From NCBI GenBank assembly GCA_035717845.1, contig DASTIC010000001.1, positions 1 to 20,006 of the forward strand: a stretch of 20,006 nucleotides of DNA, given 5' to 3'. Origin of the DNA: DASSUW01 sp035717845 (GTDB taxonomy: Bacteria; Actinomycetota; Thermoleophilia; Solirubrobacterales; Solirubrobacteraceae). Below are positions 14,675 through 20,006 of this stretch, piece after piece. The notes below the pieces were generated by a model. That model did no database searches, was not told where the DNA came from, and was given only the letters and a program-made list of their open reading frames with translations. Numbering within the stretch: the stretch's first letter is position 1; every line of letters begins with the position of its first letter. The position numbers were made by a program, and so were the translations under genes.

Positions 14675-15355
14675 GGACGTCGTCGGGCGCGCCGCGCTCG
14701 AGCACGCGGCCCTCGTGCAGGAAGCCGACCTCGTCGGCCACCTCGCGCGCGAACTCCATCTCGTGCGTGGCGATCACCATTGTCATCCCCTCCGCCTTGA
14801 GCTCGCGCACGACGGCCAGCACCTCGCCCACCAGCTCCGGGTCGAGGGCGCTCGTGATCTCGTCCAGCAGCAGCGCGCGCGGCCGCGTGGCCAGCGCCCG
14901 CACGATCGCCACCCGCTGCTGCTGGCCGCCGGACAGCCGGTCGGGCCGCTCGTCCTCCCGCCCGCCGAGCCCGAATCGGTCGAGCAGCTCGCGTCCGGGG
15001 CGCGGGCCTGCGCGGCCGGCACGCCCTGCGCTCGGATCGGGCCCAGCGCCACGTTGTCGAGCACGGACATGTGCGGGAACAGGTTGAAGGCCTGGAAGAC
15101 GACGCCGAGGCGCCGGCGCACGGTCGTGGGATGGACAGCCGGGTCGGTGACCACCTCGCCGTCGAGCAGCACGTCCCCGTCGTCGATCTCCTCCAGCAGG
15201 TCGATGCAGCGCAGCAGCGTGGACTTCCCCGAGCCGGAGGCGCCGATCAGCGCGACGGCACGGTGCTCGTGCACCTCGAGGTCGATCCCCCGCAGCACCT
15301 CGACGCCGCCGTACGCCTTCGTCACGCCCCGGAGCTCGAGCACGGGGACGCTCAT
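14613..15355 (-). pseudogene. Polar amino-acid ABC transporter ATPase, frameshifted
   Basis: Two frames together give a complete GlnQ/HisP-like ATPase of about 247 residues. The first frame, from the ATG at 15355, carries Walker A GASGSGKST and the Q-loop region VFQAFNLFPHMSVLDNVALG. The second carries the signature LSGGQQQRVAIVRAL, Walker B ALLLDEITSALDP and the switch histidine IATHEMEFA. The frames join in a run of four C (plus strand GGGG 14997-15000); one more C would restore ARAPGRELLDRFGLG. So one base is missing, either a real mutation or a sequencing error. The ATG overlaps the stop of the upstream permease remnant (ATGA). As written it would give a protein without the signature motif and Walker B. 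Confidence 0.85.
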
Positions 15356-15711
15356 CGCGGGGCCTGCATGCGGTCGACGATGCGCGCGAGCGGCACGGTC
15401 ACGCACAGGTACAGCAGCGCGGCGGGCCACCAGCGGCGTGTAGTTGAAGTTCGACGACGCGTCGATCTGCGCGACCCTGAACGCCTCCAGCGGCCCGAGG
15501 ATCGACACCAGCGCGACGTCCTTCTGGAGCGCCACGAAGTCGTTGAGCAGCGGCGGCACGACGCGCCGCACGGCCTGCGGCAGGATCACGTGGCGCAGCG
15601 CCTGGCCGCCGGTCAGGCCGATCGCCAGGGCGGCCGCGCGCTGGCTCGCGTGGACGGACTGGATGCCGGCGCGGTAGACCTCGGCGACGTACGCCGAGTA
15701 GGACACACACG
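15352..15711 (-). pseudogene. Polar amino-acid ABC permease, 5' half deleted and frameshifted
   Basis: Only about the last 118 residues of a HisM/GlnP-type inner-membrane permease remain, starting at SYSAYVAEVYRAG. The cytoplasmic EAA loop is intact (AIGLTGGQALRHVILPQA), followed by the conserved NDFVALQKDVALVSILG. A single extra base in the run of three C (plus strand GGG 15424-15426) breaks the frame after NFNYTPLVA; removing it restores AALLYLCVTVPLARIVDRM and a TGA stop that overlaps the ATPase ATG. The first half, with the first transmembrane segments, is absent and the sequence runs straight into the truncated binding-protein gene, so a deletion has removed the boundary between the two genes. 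Confidence 0.85.
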
Positions 15712-16270
15712 CGGGTCCTCGGACGGCTTGATCGCCTCGGTCACGGCGTCGAGGCTCGTGGTGCCGACCTGCACGCCGATCGTCGCATCGGCGAGGTCGT
15801 CGAGACTCGTCGCCTTCGCCACCGACGAGCCCTTGGACGCGACGACCGCCTGCGGTGCCGTGTAGTAGGGCTCGGAGAAGTCCACCGCCCGCTGGCGCTT
15901 CTCGTTGATCGAGATCTGGTTGACGTCGAAGTCGAAGTCCTTCGGGCCCGGCGCGTACGACGCGTTGAACGGGACCACCGTCCACTCGACCTCGGGCATC
16001 GAGAAGCCCAGCTCGTCGGCGATCGCGTAGGCGACGGCGCTCTCGAAGCCGCGCCCGTTCGCCGGGTCGTCGTTCTCGAAGTAGGGCGGGAAGGCGGGCT
16101 TGTCGGTGCCGACCGTGAGGGTGCCGCCCTTCTTCAGCTCGAGCTCTCCCCTCTCGCAGGCGGCCGCCTCCGCCGTGGCGGTGGGCCGCCGGCTCGGACT
16201 CCTCGTCGTCGCCGCAGGCGACGAACACGAGGGCGGGGGCCGTCGCGACGACGGCGAGCAGGCGCTTCAC
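15712..16270 (-). pseudogene. Amino-acid ABC substrate-binding lipoprotein, frameshifted and 3' truncated
   Basis: The GTG start at 16270 overlaps the stop of the CDGSH gene (GTGA). The product begins with a lipoprotein-type signal, MKRLLAVVATAPALVFVAC, with Cys19 as the likely lipidated residue. After about residue 29 the frame shifts: removing one C from a run of three (plus strand GGG 16183-16185) restores AAACERGELELKKGGTLTVG, then FPPYF and, further on, the family motifs ISINEKRQRAVDFSEPYYTA and ATIGVQVGTTSLD. The coding match stops at PSEDPRV near 15712, where a typical member would have about 80-100 more residues. The DNA then switches to permease sequence at an ACACACAC tract (15703-15710). 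Confidence 0.83.
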
Positions 16271-16503
16271 GGCGCCGAGGGTGCCGGCTCGCGCCCCTGC
16301 TCGGGGGCGCTCGGCGCCCGGAAGCGCACCAGCTTGTGCGAGCCGTCGCAGAACGGCCGCATGCGCGACTTGCCGCAGCGGCAGAGCGCCACCGGATCGC
16401 GGTCCGCCTCGATCTCGCGACCGTCCTGATCGACGAGCCGGACCGGCCCCCGCACCAGCAGGGGGCCGTCGCGGTAGGGCGTGATGACGACCTCGTCCCT
16501 CAT
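16267..16503 (-). CDS. CDGSH iron-sulfur domain protein
   Basis: A 78-residue protein with one CDGSH site, CRCGKSRMRPFCDGSH (residues 41-56), matching C-x-C-x2-S-x3-P-x-C-D-G-S-H. Cys41, Cys43, Cys52 and His56 would bind a labile 2Fe-2S cluster as in mitoNEET-type proteins. It has no membrane segment, so it should be cytosolic. The short Pro/Ala-rich C-terminus looks disordered. Its ATG overlaps the aldo-keto reductase stop, and its stop overlaps the binding-protein GTG, so it sits inside the overlapping chain. Such proteins are thought to carry electrons or clusters; from memory, actinobacterial versions are often encoded near haem-oxygenase-like iron enzymes, and one lies about 1.6 kb away here on the other strand. 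Confidence 0.92.
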   Translation of the reverse strand: MRDEVVITPYRDGPLLVRGPVRLVDQDGREIEADRDPVALCRCGKSRMRPFCDGSHKLVRFRAPSAPEQGREPAPSAP

Positions 16504-17345
16504 CGCGCCCCGATCGCCTGGAGCTCGCCGGCCGTCAGCTCGAGGTCGAGCGCGCGCACCGAGTCCTCGATCGACTCGGGGCGGCTCGCCCCCGGGATCG
16601 GGATGATCGACGGGCTGAGCGAGAGCAGCCACGCGAGCGCCACCTGCTGCGGCGAGACGCCGTGCGTGCTCGCCGTCTCGCGCACTGCGTCGTGCTCGCC
16701 GGCCGCTTCGGCCGCGTTCGAGATGCCGCCGAGCGGCGACCACGGCAGGAACGCGATCCCGCGCTCCTCGCAGAGCGCCACCTCGCCCTTCTCGAGCGGC
16801 GACGTGAACTCGAGCGACAGCTGGTTCTGGACGGAGACGATGTCCACGATCGAGCACGCCTGCTCGATCTGCTCGACCGACGCGTTCGAGATCCCGACCC
16901 AGCGGACCTTGCCCTCGTCCTGGAGCTCCTTGAGCGCGCCGATCGACTCCTGGTAGGGCACCTTCGGATCCGGGCGGTGGTACTGGTAGAGGTCGATCAC
17001 GTCGGTCTCGAGCGCGCGCAGCGAGGCCTCGCACGCCGCGTGCAGATGCTCGCGGCGGCCGTCGAGCTCCCATGCCTCACCGCGCCGCGTGTGGCCACCC
17101 TTGGTCGCCACCAGCACGCCGTCGCGGCGCCCGTTCAGCGCCCTGGCGATCAGCCGCTCGTTGTGGCCGACGTCGTCCTCGTCCCGCGCGTAGGCGTCGG
17201 CGGTGTCGATCAGGTTCACGCCCGCGTCGATCGCCGCGTGGATCGTGCGCACGGAGCGCTCCTCCGGCGGGCGGGAGGAGAGCGACATCGGCATCGCGCC
17301 GAGGCCGATGGGGAACACGTCGGTGCCGGCAAGCTTTCGGGTCAT
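16500..17345 (-). CDS. Aldo/keto reductase
   Basis: A 281-residue NADPH-dependent aldo/keto reductase with the usual TIM-barrel length. The catalytic tetrad is visible: Asp47 and Tyr52 (LIDTADAYA), Lys82 (ATKGGH) and His123 (LYQYHRPDP). WVGISNAS and the late IPIPGASRPESIEDS match strand and cofactor-binding segments. I chose the ATG at 17345 because it overlaps the LigD stop in an ATGA, and MTRKLAGTDV is the normal start of the family; a longer in-frame start inside ligD adds a non-homologous extension. The stop overlaps the CDGSH start. The substrate is unknown. Its place after ligD suggests co-expression, perhaps for detoxifying reactive aldehydes under stress, which is inference. Confidence 0.92.
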   Translation of the reverse strand: MTRKLAGTDVFPIGLGAMPMSLSSRPPEERSVRTIHAAIDAGVNLIDTADAYARDEDDVGHNERLIARALNGRRDGVLVATKGGHTRRGEAWELDGRREHLHAACEASLRALETDVIDLYQYHRPDPKVPYQESIGALKELQDEGKVRWVGISNASVEQIEQACSIVDIVSVQNQLSLEFTSPLEKGEVALCEERGIAFLPWSPLGGISNAAEAAGEHDAVRETASTHGVSPQQVALAWLLSLSPSIIPIPGASRPESIEDSVRALDLELTAGELQAIGAR

Positions 17346-18769
17346 GAGTCGTCGAAGCGGACGGTCGGGGGGTCGATGTCGTCGCGCACACCCTGGTAGA
17401 CGGGGTGCCGTAGCGTGCGCGACTGAGTCCATTCCCCGTAATCGACCGCTGCAACCAGCTCAGGCTCCACGAAGTGGGTCTCGCGCGGGGGCTGGCGGCC
17501 GACGAACGGGCTCGTGCTGCGCTCCAGCGGCGCGAGAATGCCCTGCAAGCGGACGAGTTCCGCCTCGTTGAAGCCGGTGCCCACCCGGCCCGCGTAATGC
17601 AGGCCGTCGTCGTCGTAGAAGCCCACGACGAGGGCGCCGAAACGCTCGGCCCGCCGCCCCTCGCCGGGAAGCCAACCGCCGATCACGACATCGGTGCGGC
17701 GCTTGTTCTTGACCTTCACCCAGGCCGGCGAGCGACGACCGGGCGTGTACGGGCAGTCCGTCCGCTTGGCGATGATCCCCTCGAGGCCCTGCGTGCGGGA
17801 GGCGTGGAGCAGCGCGGCGCCGTCGCCCACATGGTGGGCCGGCGTCTGCCAGCGGTCGGCGTTCAGGCCGAGCTCCGTGAGCCGCTCGCGCCGCTCGAGG
17901 TAGGGCAGGTCCATCAGCGAGTGGCCGTCGAGCCACAGCAGGTCGAAGATCAGGTAGGCGACAGGGTCCGAGGCGGCGAGGCGGCGCACCGCGTGCTCGG
18001 ACGTCAGGTGCATGCGGCCCTGGAGCTTCTGGAAGCTCGGGCGGCCGTTCTCGTCGAAATGCACGACCTCGCCGTCGAGGATGGCCTCGTGGCTCGCTAA
18101 CGCTCGCCCGAGGCTCAGCAGCTCCGGGTAGCGGGGCGTGATGTCGCGCCCGTTGCGGCTCTCGAGCCGCAGCCGGCCGCCCTCGACGTAGCCGATCGCC
18201 CGCACGCCGTCCCACTTGATCTCGTAGGCCCAGCGGTCGTCGTCGGCCGGCAGGTCGCCCAGGCGGGCGAGCATCGGCTTGACCTGCTGCGGCATCGGCT
18301 CCCGCCCCGGGTCCTGCGGCGGGTCCATGCGGTGGATCATCCAGTTCTGCCCGCCGGTCCGGAAGAGCACGTAGCGGCCTTGGAGCCGCTCGCCGTGGAA
18401 GGTGACCATCACCTCGTCCTCGCGGAACTTGTGCCGCTCGTAGGTCCCGCGGTCCCAGATCGCCATCGTCCCGGCCCCGTACTCGCCCGCTGGGATCTCG
18501 CCGTGGAAGTCGAGGTACTCGAGCGGGTGGTCCTCGGTGCGGACCGCGAGATGGTTGCGACGGGGGTCGGGCGGGATGCCCTTGGGCACTGCCCACGAGG
18601 CCAGCACGCCGTCGTTCTCGAGTCGCAGATCCCAGTGCAGCGAACGGGCGTGATGCTCCTGCACGACGAACCTCGGGGTGCGCTCGTCAGCCCCGTCCTC
18701 GCCGCCGGTCGGTTCCGGCGTGGAGGCGAAGTCGCGTTTCGCGCGGTAGGAGTCGAGGTTGCGAGCCAT
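17342..18769 (-). CDS. ligD: LigD-type ATP-dependent DNA ligase with 3'-phosphoesterase domain, no polymerase domain
   Basis: A 475-residue protein with an N-terminal LigD phosphoesterase (about 33-150) and a C-terminal ATP-dependent ligase (about 163-470). The phosphoesterase metal-site residues align with those of Pseudomonas LigD: His39, His45, Asp47 and Arg49 (HHARSLHWDLR), and His81 (EDHPLEY). The ligase has the nucleotidylated Lys185 in motif I (EIKWDGVR), then ESRNGRD, ILDGEVV (motif III), LEGIIAKR (motif IV) and WVKVKNK (motif V). The polymerase/primase domain of full LigD is absent and no separate polymerase gene is in the window. It should seal breaks held by Ku. Its stop overlaps the aldo-keto reductase start. 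The ATG is 60 bp from the divergent antagonist gene. Confidence 0.95.
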   Translation of the reverse strand: MARNLDSYRAKRDFASTPEPTGGEDGADERTPRFVVQEHHARSLHWDLRLENDGVLASWAVPKGIPPDPRRNHLAVRTEDHPLEYLDFHGEIPAGEYGAGTMAIWDRGTYERHKFREDEVMVTFHGERLQGRYVLFRTGGQNWMIHRMDPPQDPGREPMPQQVKPMLARLGDLPADDDRWAYEIKWDGVRAIGYVEGGRLRLESRNGRDITPRYPELLSLGRALASHEAILDGEVVHFDENGRPSFQKLQGRMHLTSEHAVRRLAASDPVAYLIFDLLWLDGHSLMDLPYLERRERLTELGLNADRWQTPAHHVGDGAALLHASRTQGLEGIIAKRTDCPYTPGRRSPAWVKVKNKRRTDVVIGGWLPGEGRRAERFGALVVGFYDDDGLHYAGRVGTGFNEAELVRLQGILAPLERSTSPFVGRQPPRETHFVEPELVAAVDYGEWTQSRTLRHPVYQGVRDDIDPPTVRFDDS

Positions 18770-18791
18770 GGAGTTGCGGGTACCCCGCAGA

Positions 18792-18816
18792 GTTAGGTCT
18801 TCCGGCTACCGGGTAT
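18792..18816 (+). promoter_or_regulatory. Sigma-B-like promoter before the second antagonist gene
   Basis: GTTAGG (18792-18797), a 13-bp spacer and GGGTAT (18811-18816) closely match the general-stress sigma-B consensus GTTTAA-N12-14-GGGTAT known from Bacillus and its actinobacterial relatives. The overlapping TATCTT (18813-18818) also fits a plain TANNNT -10. Either would start transcription a few bases before, or at, the ATG at 18830, which has no Shine-Dalgarno site. A promoter of this kind would let the released sigma factor raise its own regulators. That autoregulation is inferred. Confidence 0.5.
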
Positions 18817-18829
18817 CTTGCAGGCCCGT

Positions 18830-19201
18830 ATGGAAGCCAATCCCATCGTGCTCGACGACACCGCGGGGGATGTCGTGGTGGTCGTCGTCGAAGGAGAGCA
18901 CGACATCTACACCGCCCCCACGTTGCGCGAGCGGCTCGAGGAGGCCCTGGACCGCGGCGGCGGCATCGTCGTGGACCTGACCGCCGCCACGTTCGTCGAC
19001 TCGTCGGTCCTCGGCGCGCTGCTCGACGCCCGCCGCCGCGCCCTCGAGGCCGGCCAGGGCTTCGTCGTGTGCGTGGGCGACACCGTGGAGCCCGGCGTCC
19101 AGCGGATCCTCGACATCACCGGGCTGGTACCCGTGCTGCCCGTCCTGCGCCAGCGCGACGAGGCGATCGAAGCGGCCAGGGCGACCGGCTCGGTTACATG
19201 A
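18830..19201 (+). CDS. STAS-domain anti-sigma factor antagonist (second copy)
   Basis: A 123-residue STAS protein of the RsbV/SpoIIAA family. The phosphosite region is ATFVDSSVLGALLDA, with Ser58 in the position of the phosphorylated serine of SpoIIAA; EGEHDIYTAPTLRE is the N-terminal strand and helix. I prefer the ATG at 18830 to an in-frame TTG 12 bp upstream, because the TTG lies within or next to the proposed -10 region. The stop overlaps the ATG of the anti-sigma kinase gene (ATGA). It is clearly diverged from the antagonist at 1084 (different N- and C-terminal segments, DSSV instead of DSSG), so the two pairs probably serve different sigma factors or signals. Confidence 0.88.
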   Translation: MEANPIVLDDTAGDVVVVVVEGEHDIYTAPTLRERLEEALDRGGGIVVDLTAATFVDSSVLGALLDARRRALEAGQGFVVCVGDTVEPGVQRILDITGLVPVLPVLRQRDEAIEAARATGSVT

Positions 19202-19686
19202 CCGAGAGCGCCGAGGTCCTGCTCACCATGCCCGCCCGGCCCGAGGGCGTCGGCGTGGTCCGGCAGGCGCTGGCGGGGATGGCCGACGCGCTCGACTTCG
19301 AGGCCTCCGTGCTGGCCGACATGAAGATGGCGGTCACGGAGGCGTGCACCAACGTCGTCGTCCACGCTTATGAGGCCGACGAGGGCGTGCTCGAGGTCGA
19401 GATGCGCGCCGCCGAGCAGGGCCTGACGATCGTGGTGCGCGACCACGGGACCGGCATCCAGCCGCGCCCCGCCCGCTCCGAGCCGGCCGCGCTCGGGCTC
19501 GGCCTGCCGCTGATCGCCGCGCTCTCCGACGCGTTCGAGCTGCGCGGGAGCGCCGGCTCGGGCACCGAGGTGCGGATGACGTTCGCCTACGTCCGCGACA
19601 ACGACCCGGCGGACGCCAACCCCGTCCCCGGCACCGTCGGCATCGACGGCCGCTGGGACCTCGACGCGCCGACGCCCGAGTCCTAG
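19198..19686 (+). CDS. Anti-sigma factor serine kinase, HATPase_c (RsbW-like, second copy)
   Basis: A 162-residue GHKL ATPase of the RsbW family. The N box is MAVTEACTNVVVHAY (Glu48, Asn52), the G1 box is VRDHGTGI (80-87), and the G2 box is ALGLGLPLIAALSD (98-111). It matches RsbW more closely than the copy at 1416 because G1 and G2 are canonical. The last 30 or so residues (from about VRDNDPADAN) are an acidic, Pro-rich extension beyond the domain. The ATG overlaps the antagonist stop, fitting balanced synthesis of the two partners. The gene is convergent with a sigma-70 family gene across a 134-bp gap; whether that sigma factor is its target is not shown, and its region 4 looks like a primary-type sigma factor rather than sigma-B. 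Confidence 0.9.
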   Translation: MTESAEVLLTMPARPEGVGVVRQALAGMADALDFEASVLADMKMAVTEACTNVVVHAYEADEGVLEVEMRAAEQGLTIVVRDHGTGIQPRPARSEPAALGLGLPLIAALSDAFELRGSAGSGTEVRMTFAYVRDNDPADANPVPGTVGIDGRWDLDAPTPES

Positions 19687-19695
19687 CCCCGGCGA

Positions 19696-19766
19696 TCGAG
19701 TGTGCAGTTACGCATCCCTGACGTGCGTTTCGCAACACTCGACCACGAGAACTCGCCGAGTGTTGC
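19696..19766. repeat. Overlapping inverted repeats in the convergent intergenic gap
   Basis: Three copies of a CGAGTGT(T)GC-like motif lie here in alternating orientation. Arm 1 TCGAGTGT (19696-19703) pairs with ACACTCGA (19735-19742), with a nested ACGCA/TGCGT pair (19710-19714/19724-19728). Arm 2 GCAACACTCG (19732-19741) pairs perfectly over 10 bp with CGAGTGTTGC (19757-19766) across a 15-base loop. The two hairpins share the middle arm and so exclude each other. The element lies between convergent genes, so it may act as a two-way terminator, a REP-like dispersed repeat, or a regulator site. There is no T-run. Confidence 0.6.
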
Positions 19767-19820
19767 ATGCCGCGGCCTCCCGAGCCTCCCCTCAATGCCG
19801 CTGTTGACGTTGGCCGGCAG

Positions 19821-20006
19821 CTACGCGGCCTGGCGCAGCGCGTCCAGCTCGCGCATGCGGCCGAGCCGGCCGAGTGCCTTCGACTCGATCTGGCGCACGC
19901 GCTCGGGCGTGATGCCGAGCTGCCGGCCGATCTCGCGCAGCGGCGTCGGCTCGCTGCCGGCGATGCCGTAGCGCAGCTCGACGACCTTGCGCTCGCGTTC
20001 GGGCAG
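19821..20006 (-). CDS. Sigma-70 family RNA polymerase sigma factor, C-terminal end only
   Basis: The last 61 residues of a sigma factor, open to the right window edge. LPERERKVVELRYGI is region 4.1/4.2, and the helix-turn-helix that reads the -35 element is LREIGRQLGITPERVRQIES, followed by KALGRLGRMREL. ERVRQIE is typical of primary-like (RpoD/HrdB, group 1 or 2) sigma factors and unlike the MHVSR version of sigma-B/F. The TAG stop is at 19821-19823. Which member of the group it is cannot be told without the missing N-terminal part. It is convergent with the second anti-sigma pair. Confidence 0.9.
   Translation of the reverse strand: MPERERKVVELRYGIAGSEPTPLREIGRQLGITPERVRQIESKALGRLGRMRELDALRQAA

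Noticed and set aside
12481..15087. An 868-codon open frame on the plus strand
   Set aside because: Runs out of frame through the ligase and the diiron enzyme genes, both of which have family motifs in another frame; composition is Arg/Ala-rich noise.
14783..16270. A single 495-codon frame joining binding-protein start, permease and ATPase
   Set aside because: Domain matches shift in and out of this frame. It is an accident of the indels and the deletion, not a fusion protein, because the middle of the binding protein and the end of the ATPase lie in other frames.
18776..18788. GCGGGTACCCCGC palindrome before ligD
   Set aside because: Imperfect because of one extra C; the inner GGGTACCC is expected often in such GC-rich DNA, and nothing else marks it as an operator.

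Overview
The window is very GC-rich chromosomal DNA with actinobacterial gene content: SpoIIAA/RsbW partner-switching pairs, Ku and LigD, an actinobacterial-type xylose isomerase, and many 4-bp ATGA/GTGA gene overlaps with few Shine-Dalgarno sites. The combination would fit a soil actinomycete, possibly of the Thermoleophilia/Solirubrobacterales. That placement is inference, because no marker gene here settles it. There are no tRNA, rRNA, CRISPR, transposase or integrase genes.

Layout. (1) 1-1034 (-): type IB topoisomerase, cut by the window edge. (2) 1084-1805 (+): an anti-sigma antagonist and anti-sigma kinase pair. (3) 1807-10783 (-): a giant secreted multidomain protein of 2610 residues (ThuA, PQQ-type sugar dehydrogenase, CBM6-like, four concanavalin-like repeats, a second ThuA, PKD domains), followed 10 bp later by xylA. 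A promoter with a palindrome between its -35 and -10 lies in front of the giant gene. (4) 10922-12496 (-): a HemK2-type methyltransferase followed by Ku. (5) 12518-14674 (+): a YbdK-like carboxylate-amine ligase and a haem-oxygenase-like diiron enzyme. (6) 18769-14613 (-): a chain starting with LigD (phosphoesterase plus ligase), then an aldo-keto reductase, a CDGSH iron-sulfur protein and a polar amino-acid ABC transporter. Adjacent genes overlap by 4 bp at four of the five junctions; the fifth (binding protein/permease) is destroyed. The transporter part is broken by three single-base indels and one internal deletion. (7) 18830-19686 (+): a second antagonist/anti-sigma pair behind a sigma-B-like promoter. 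(8) 19687-19820: a palindrome-rich intergenic gap. (9) 19821-20006 (-): the C-terminal end of a sigma-70 family factor, cut by the window edge.

Themes. Stress signalling and DNA double-strand-break repair dominate: two partner-switching modules, Ku, LigD, a TopIB and a sigma factor. The giant protein and xylA form a sugar-related unit. The ligase/diiron pair and the CDGSH protein may form a small redox pathway that has not been characterised. The most unusual items are the giant double-ThuA protein, the locally decayed ABC operon at the end of an intact overlapping chain, the ligase/diiron pair, and the mutually exclusive hairpins near the right end.
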